DNA from: a virus
DNA: 50,686 nucleotides
Direction: 5' to 3' (one strand)
Virus record (IMG/VR): IMGVR_UViG_3300021401_000008
Span: 1 to 50,686 of that record
In this document: one piece after another, positions 46,499-50,686 of the stretch
Layout of the letters: each line of letters begins with the position of its first letter
How positions within the stretch are numbered: the first letter of the stretch is position 1
Program-made: the position numbers and the translations under genes
Notes under the pieces: generated by a model
The model's input: only the letters and a program-made list of their open reading frames with translations
The model's database searches: none
Told to the model about the DNA's origin: nothing

Positions 46499-47040
46499 GA
46501 GTCTACCAACCAATTTTCATTTCGTACGATCTGCCCAACCGTAGCTCCTGATAATCCAAACATCCTTCCTAAATCATGCTGAAAATACATCCCAGTCTTG
46601 TAGAGCTTTCTTATCTCTTGAGCTTTCTTGAAAGTTATCTTAGCCATGCCATTTCTACTTCCTGGACTAGGATGTGCTCGTCGTAATCCCGTATCGTAAG
46701 CGTGTTGGGCATTTCCAGAGCTGGTCTTATACTCCAAATTTGTCCACTTACAATTTGTCTTCACACCATCCTTATGATTCACTTCTTTTCCCGGAGGGCA
46801 AGGCCCAAGGAAAGCTAAAGCCACAAGAACATGAACCAATTTCCATTTTCTCTTTCCACCTATCGTCACAGAAACTCGCCAGTACCCATCTATCGTTCCG
46901 TCTGGTCTTTTTCTTCCATGCAAGGCTGGCTTCAAAATCCTTCCAACCCAAGTCCCTTGTCCTGGCACAGCTCTTCTAACACAGCCAAGACTAGAAACTT
47001 CGTACACACCTTCTTCTACTGGTCTCCATTCTTCTCTCAT
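46495..47040 (-). CDS. HNH homing endonuclease with NUMOD4 domain
   Basis: This 181-residue protein has an N-terminal NUMOD4 motif (EEWRPVEEGVYEVSSLGCVRR) and an HNH core: KLVHVLVALAF, then GKEVNHKDGVKTNCKWTNLE with the HNH His/Asn pair. A C-terminal helix-turn segment (AQEIRKLYKTGMYFQHDLGR) should help DNA contact. The ATG has GGGAGG 8 bases upstream and a TATAAT 22 bases upstream of the start. It sits between a connector gene and a helical protein and overlaps the latter by four bases, so it is well settled in the operon. Confidence 0.9.
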   Translation of the reverse strand: MREEWRPVEEGVYEVSSLGCVRRAVPGQGTWVGRILKPALHGRKRPDGTIDGYWRVSVTIGGKRKWKLVHVLVALAFLGPCPPGKEVNHKDGVKTNCKWTNLEYKTSSGNAQHAYDTGLRRAHPSPGSRNGMAKITFKKAQEIRKLYKTGMYFQHDLGRMFGLSGATVGQIVRNENWLVDS

Positions 47041-47080
47041 TTGAACAGCCTCCCATCGTCCTATTATAAACTATTTCTAC

Positions 47081-47902
47081 CTACGAAGCACGAACGGTTC
47101 TGTATGCTTGAAGGAGATTCTGAATGTTAACATCTATTAATTCGTCAGTGAAATCTGCACGAATTCTTCCCGCTTGAAAACTTTTTAACCCTGTCGCTCC
47201 CCCACCTCTCGAAAGCAAGTTTCGAACCAAGCTCGCTGTTGCGTGTTTAATGGCTGGTGGCATATGTCTAGGATCAAATCCTGAGTTATAACTTATCACA
47301 ACCTCTGTGTATTGGCTTAGGTATAAGCCCGCCGGAACCCACATTTCTCCTGTTCTGTTATCAAAGTCAATTTGTGTGACATCAATGTTAGTGAAAGCTG
47401 GAGGTCCTCCGAAGAACGAAGCTATTTGTAACACATTTGCTGCATAATTTAGGTCAGGGTAAGTTTGCTGTTGTCCACGTCTCGCATATCCATACCGCCC
47501 AGAACAACTGATCACAGGCGAGATCGTATTCGCCTGTGTCTGAATCCCGGAAGGTAACACGCCCGTGTAGTAATTATTCGATACTGGATTCCCATCGTTA
47601 TCTACCTGACTACCCGACGCAGCCAACTCGGCTACCGTCGCCGCTGATACTACAGCCAAGGGCCTAAACGACACTCGGAAGATATTTCTTCCTACCGGCA
47701 GAAATAACCTTTCCGTGTATGTTGTGTACGCTAACGATCCCTGTCCGTCGACATCAGCCCTGGCACAAAACTCGTCTATAAGAGTAGACGCCCTATCAAC
47801 TTGAGTCAAAATATCTGGCACTTGAGTAACATCCGGCAGCCCATACTTAATCAAATCAGATTCATCTATGAAGCGAGGCTGGTATGGATGAACCCCATTC
47901 AT
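47081..47902 (-). CDS. Head-tail connector protein (gp6-like)
   Basis: This 273-residue protein ends in the pattern MPPAIKHATASLVRNLLSRG, then GLKSFQAGRIRADF and LLQAYRTVR, like head-tail connector (HK97 gp6 / Ad1) proteins. There 'lP..lk.A....v......g' helices line the connector ring. A beta-rich middle of about 130 residues is larger than in HK97 gp6. It follows the capsid gene, separated only by an endonuclease gene. This is a ring that closes the head after packaging. Confidence 0.75.
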   Translation of the reverse strand: MNGVHPYQPRFIDESDLIKYGLPDVTQVPDILTQVDRASTLIDEFCARADVDGQGSLAYTTYTERLFLPVGRNIFRVSFRPLAVVSAATVAELAASGSQVDNDGNPVSNNYYTGVLPSGIQTQANTISPVISCSGRYGYARRGQQQTYPDLNYAANVLQIASFFGGPPAFTNIDVTQIDFDNRTGEMWVPAGLYLSQYTEVVISYNSGFDPRHMPPAIKHATASLVRNLLSRGGGATGLKSFQAGRIRADFTDELIDVNIQNLLQAYRTVRAS

Positions 47903-47904
47903 TT

Positions 47905-48666
47905 CTAGGCAGCCTTTCTAAGATCTACACCCAATACTCTCAAATGCTTTTTTCTGAGTAACCAAAAGTGTAAATCTGAAAACTTGTTTATGAAGGCTTG
48001 AATCTTTCTCCTATTCTTATTTGAATAAAAACCTTTTATATCAATCCAGCAATCGATAACTGGAAGATAGAAATCTGGTGTATAGGTTTCTCCGTCCCAG
48101 TCTCCTTTACCTACTATAAAGAAAGCAGGCTCATACTCCCACTCAAAACCTTTCCCATCACACCATTCAGCAAACTTCACTTCCCAACTAGAGCGCATCC
48201 TGACTCGCCCATTCTGACCTTCGTAGTAACAAACGTAACCATTCCATCTAGGAATCCTTCCTCTGAACCTTCTGGACAACTCTGCTAAAGAAGGATGTGT
48301 TTCTTTCGTTTTCCCTGCACTCCAAGATGGCTTTCCAAGATGAGATTCTCCAGATTTCTTTTTCCACTCTGGAGTAGCGCATACTTCTCGAATAGCTGAT
48401 ACTCTTTTATCTGTCAACTCGGTATTCGTTCTCCACTCCTCTTCACGCACTTTACTCATGTGCAAAATTGATGGATGTGTTTCTTTTGTCTCACCTTTAT
48501 TCCATGGAGCGCGTCCTTTATTTGAAACGCCGCAGCGATCTCGCCACTCCAAACTTGAATACATTTCTTTCCTTGCCACCATCATCCTTTTTCTAAAGCC
48601 CTTCCGTTTCCAAACATTCTTCATTGCAGCACTTCTAATGGGATCCACTCGACGTTCTTTCTTCAT
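47905..48666 (-). CDS. Freestanding PD-(D/E)XK homing endonuclease with NUMOD3 motifs
   Basis: This 253-residue protein begins with basic repeats, including two NUMOD3-type motifs (APWNKGETKETHPSI and PSWSAGKTKETHPSL). The C-terminal nuclease has SSWEVKFAEWCD (a Glu-bearing helix), YTPDFYLP and WIDIKGFYS, giving the PD...(D)xK catalytic layout. The end resembles R/K-rich DNA-contact strands (HFWLLRKKHLRVLGVDL). It lies between the capsid terminator and the connector gene. Such genes spread by cutting related phage genomes. Confidence 0.86.
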   Translation of the reverse strand: MKKERRVDPIRSAAMKNVWKRKGFRKRMMVARKEMYSSLEWRDRCGVSNKGRAPWNKGETKETHPSILHMSKVREEEWRTNTELTDKRVSAIREVCATPEWKKKSGESHLGKPSWSAGKTKETHPSLAELSRRFRGRIPRWNGYVCYYEGQNGRVRMRSSWEVKFAEWCDGKGFEWEYEPAFFIVGKGDWDGETYTPDFYLPVIDCWIDIKGFYSNKNRRKIQAFINKFSDLHFWLLRKKHLRVLGVDLRKAA

Positions 48667-48677
48667 TCCCAGTCTCC

Positions 48678-48727
48678 TAAAAATCTAAATGGGGAGCCAA
48701 CCTTCTTCGCCACTCCCCATTTAGATT
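48678..48727 (-). terminator. Strong intrinsic terminator after the major capsid gene
   Basis: A perfect 15-base inverted repeat (48682-48696 and 48713-48727) flanks a 16-base loop. On the minus strand it is followed by TTTTT (48683-48679). It sits 30 bases after the capsid stop. It should end or reduce capsid transcripts before the endonuclease and neck genes. A TATAAT overlaps the upstream arm at 48730-48725. Confidence 0.93.
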
Positions 48728-48756
48728 ATATAAGACAAGTCACGAGCTAGTTATAC

Positions 48757-49746
48757 CTACCGGTTAGTTGCCACCAAACGGTGGGCATAACCTGGCCCCT
48801 TGACCACAAGGCCACCGAACTTCAGCACAACAAATTGCCCTGCAAGGTTCCCAACTAAGCCGAGCTGGAATACTCGCGGCACCGGACTGGTCAACCAATG
48901 GTACTCGACGAACTCCTCGGAAAGGATGAAGCCCACATACTGTGTCGTCGATCCAGATCCCGCGATTGTTCCCAACCCCGCGTCCGGAACCAACGGCAGC
49001 ACGCCGGCTTGTGTCGGTAGTGCTTTGACGATGGTGCCAGGCACTACTTCCACTTCGTTGAAATACAACTGGACTGTCTTTGCTTCCTGGTCGAACAAAT
49101 CGGCCAGCAACGGATTCAGATAGATCGCGCTCGGCCGGACTTCATAATCCTGCCTCGTGACCATCTGGGCCACTGCCGTCTTGTAACCATCGACCAACGA
49201 ACCTGCCGTGGCGATGGGATACGTCGGAGCGTAAGCCCCAACCGTCGCTGCTGTGGCGATCTGACCGGATATGCCAAAATACTGCACCGTCGTGGGAACG
49301 ACCAGGCTCGTATCGTTTCCGTTCCACAGCGCCGTATCATGCAACTTCAGCACAGAGTCGACAGTATCTGTCAGATCCTTCGCTTCCAGGTAAGCGAACT
49401 GCCCCTGCTGCTGGTTTACTTCGACGTCGAAAATGGAGTAGTTGATCTGGGCCACCAAGGCCTTCAGCGTGACTACCCTCTCGACACGGGACGGCTGTGT
49501 TGCGGTGGCCGCTATCGTACGCGGATCCGTAAACGCTGCCGTCGGGATTGCCAACTGCTCGAAGTACCGCGACGGTTGGCCCGTGGCTGGTACTTGATTG
49601 ATTCTCTGTCCGAGTACGAACCGACGCCGGACCAAGTCAAAGATTTCGGCTTGGTAACGGTTGATCTCGATCGCGCCCGGTGCCAGATAATCCGCAGCGG
49701 CAGAGACATCACCTACGAATACTGCCGGTTTCAAATTTCCCGACAT
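48757..49746 (-). CDS. Major capsid protein
   Basis: This 329-residue protein lies after a scaffold-like gene and before a strong terminator and connector gene, as major capsid proteins do. It begins MSGNLKPAVFVGDVSAAADY and has HK97-fold-like features: an N-arm, a long helix with VTLKALVAQINYSIFDVEVN, and strand-rich P and A domains. The ribosome site GGGAGG is strong. A 12-base palindrome TTCAAATTTGAA (49765-49776) lies just upstream. The call rests mainly on position, size and terminator. Confidence 0.82.
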   Translation of the reverse strand: MSGNLKPAVFVGDVSAAADYLAPGAIEINRYQAEIFDLVRRRFVLGQRINQVPATGQPSRYFEQLAIPTAAFTDPRTIAATATQPSRVERVVTLKALVAQINYSIFDVEVNQQQGQFAYLEAKDLTDTVDSVLKLHDTALWNGNDTSLVVPTTVQYFGISGQIATAATVGAYAPTYPIATAGSLVDGYKTAVAQMVTRQDYEVRPSAIYLNPLLADLFDQEAKTVQLYFNEVEVVPGTIVKALPTQAGVLPLVPDAGLGTIAGSGSTTQYVGFILSEEFVEYHWLTSPVPRVFQLGLVGNLAGQFVVLKFGGLVVKGPGYAHRLVATNR

Positions 49747-49792
49747 CTCTTTTTGTTCCTCCCTTTCAAATTTGAACTACTCTGCCGCCGTG

Positions 49793-50686
49793 CTAATTCG
49801 CCCAACGTCTCACTTCACCTTGTTCCATCAGGCCCGCCTGCAAGAGCTGGTTCTTGAAAGCTGCTCGCATCGCCGGCTCCAGCTGGATATTGCTCTTCAA
49901 GAAGAGATCGTCGACTTCCGCCACTGTCAACCTCTGCTTCGAGGCCATCAGTTCACGGACATCGTGCCCGCCCTTCTCCAACAACGAGGCGATCTCGGGC
50001 GTGATGGTTCTCCGCTCGACCCGCTCCGCGTAACGTTCGACGGACGCTTCCAAAGCAGCTACCCGGTTACGGAAGCGCTTGTTCTCTTCTACCATCTTTT
50101 GATTTGCCGCCATCAACGTTCGGATCTTCACCGCTGCTGATGCTAGTGACTTGAGCATTACTCCATTTCCCTTCTTGTCTTTCGAAGCAGCGATGCCCCG
50201 GCTCTTCCCGTCTTTTCCAGTCTTCTGGATCTGGGACGAGGCTGGACCTTTCGACTGCTCGTCGTAGTGTGAAGTGGCGTCTTGGTTCAGATCACCCGGC
50301 GTTGCATCGTCACCTTGTTTGTCGGAAGTGAAGTTCGTCGGATCAATTCCGGCGTCTACATCCGTAGCATCCGAAGGATCGGTTGCATCCGTGGCGTCTG
50401 AGGCGTTGGAAGCGTCTTTCTTCCTTGCCGAAGCCATCGTTGCGTCTGATGGATTCGACATGGCTGCGTCGATCTCGACTTCCTCGTCTTCTTCTTCCTC
50501 AGACGCGGCGTCGATCTCGGTCGTTGCCATCGCATGGATTCCCTTCACCAACTCTTCTTGCGAAGCGCTGATGCTCTTCAACGCATCCAAGGTAGCCTTG
50601 TTCGTTTCTTTCTGCTCTTTAATGAAAGACGACAAACCCTCTGTCAAGACTTTCCCTACAGCAGCAGAAATTGCGGTAACCAAAGC
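49793..50686 (-). CDS. Capsid scaffold protein (5' end outside window)
   Basis: At least 297 codons; the frame is open to the right edge, so the start may lie outside. There is a highly acidic, low-complexity region (about residues 60-170, with EEEEDEEVEID and DATDATDPSDATD), then a long coiled coil (AANQKMVEENKRFRNRVAAL) and a helical C-terminus. This is typical of scaffolds that guide shell assembly and are then released. No protease motif is visible in the part seen. It directly precedes the major capsid gene. Confidence 0.78.
   Translation of the reverse strand, partial: ALVTAISAAVGKVLTEGLSSFIKEQKETNKATLDALKSISASQEELVKGIHAMATTEIDAASEEEEDEEVEIDAAMSNPSDATMASARKKDASNASDATDATDPSDATDVDAGIDPTNFTSDKQGDDATPGDLNQDATSHYDEQSKGPASSQIQKTGKDGKSRGIAASKDKKGNGVMLKSLASAAVKIRTLMAANQKMVEENKRFRNRVAALEASVERYAERVERRTITPEIASLLEKGGHDVRELMASKQRLTVAEVDDLFLKSNIQLEPAMRAAFKNQLLQAGLMEQGEVRRWAN

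Noticed and set aside
1-50686. tRNA genes, integrase, lysis genes and terminase
   Set aside because: I looked for these expected phage features and saw no convincing sequence for any of them; terminase and portal probably lie to the right of the window.

Overview
This window is an internal 50.7-kb piece of a tailed double-stranded DNA phage genome (Caudoviricetes). Every gene I can support lies on the minus strand and is read from the right end towards base 1. The late module (about 50.7 to 28.6 kb) encodes a long-tailed siphovirus-type particle: scaffold, major capsid protein, connectors, major tail protein, a frameshifted pair of tail assembly chaperones, a 1741-residue tape measure, a baseplate/tail-tip protein and a pectate-lyase-like tail spike. 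No integrase, tRNA or CRISPR array was seen. The host cannot be named. Two promoter-like sites match bacterial sigma-70 consensus well and ribosome binding sites are GGAG-like, so the host reads standard bacterial signals.

The replication/early module (28.5 to 0 kb) starts at a sigma-70-like promoter at about 28.54 kb. In reading order it carries an SF2 (UvsW-like) helicase, an Xre-type regulator, a DnaB-like helicase, an accessory cluster of small Cys-rich, membrane and lipoprotein-like genes (22.9-19.9 kb), a DnaG-like primase, a 5'-3' (FEN) exonuclease, a phage sigma factor behind a perfect TTGACA-17-TATAAT promoter, and a DpdA-like guanine transglycosylase with GTP cyclohydrolase I. The last two point to 7-deazaguanine modification of phage DNA. 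Then come a sliding clamp, a split family A DNA polymerase (a UDG-like/exonuclease part and a separate palm/fingers part, with dCTP deaminase and two unknown genes between), a UvsY-like protein, a gp32-like SSB with a very long acidic tail, RecA, a CmcI-like methyltransferase, a DnaX-like clamp loader, a single-polypeptide SbcD-SbcC nuclease and a DUF3310 protein. Together this is close to a complete self-encoded replisome and recombination set.

The most unusual feature is non-coding. Three intergenic gaps in the replication module (5575-5659, 13218-13370, 18715-18837) are filled from stop codon to ribosome binding site by a degenerate pentanucleotide array. On the coding strand each is G, then (TNNGG)n with n = 16, 29 and 23, then 4-7 A-rich bases, then ATG. 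All 68 units keep strict 5-base phase, and none departs from TNNGG at more than one position. The architecture (a fixed triplet every five bases) resembles RNA read by a ring- or filament-forming protein, as in TRAP, or a two-tier G-quadruplex track. I know of no described system with this form.

Genes are packed with 4-base ATGA/GTGA overlaps, which decide most starts given here. The largest gene-free gap is 153 bases (array 2), so no stretch over 300 bases lacks a gene. Three freestanding endonucleases of three different folds (EDxHD/Vsr-like, HNH, PD-(D/E)XK) sit between structural genes. Each has an upstream TATAAT hexamer.
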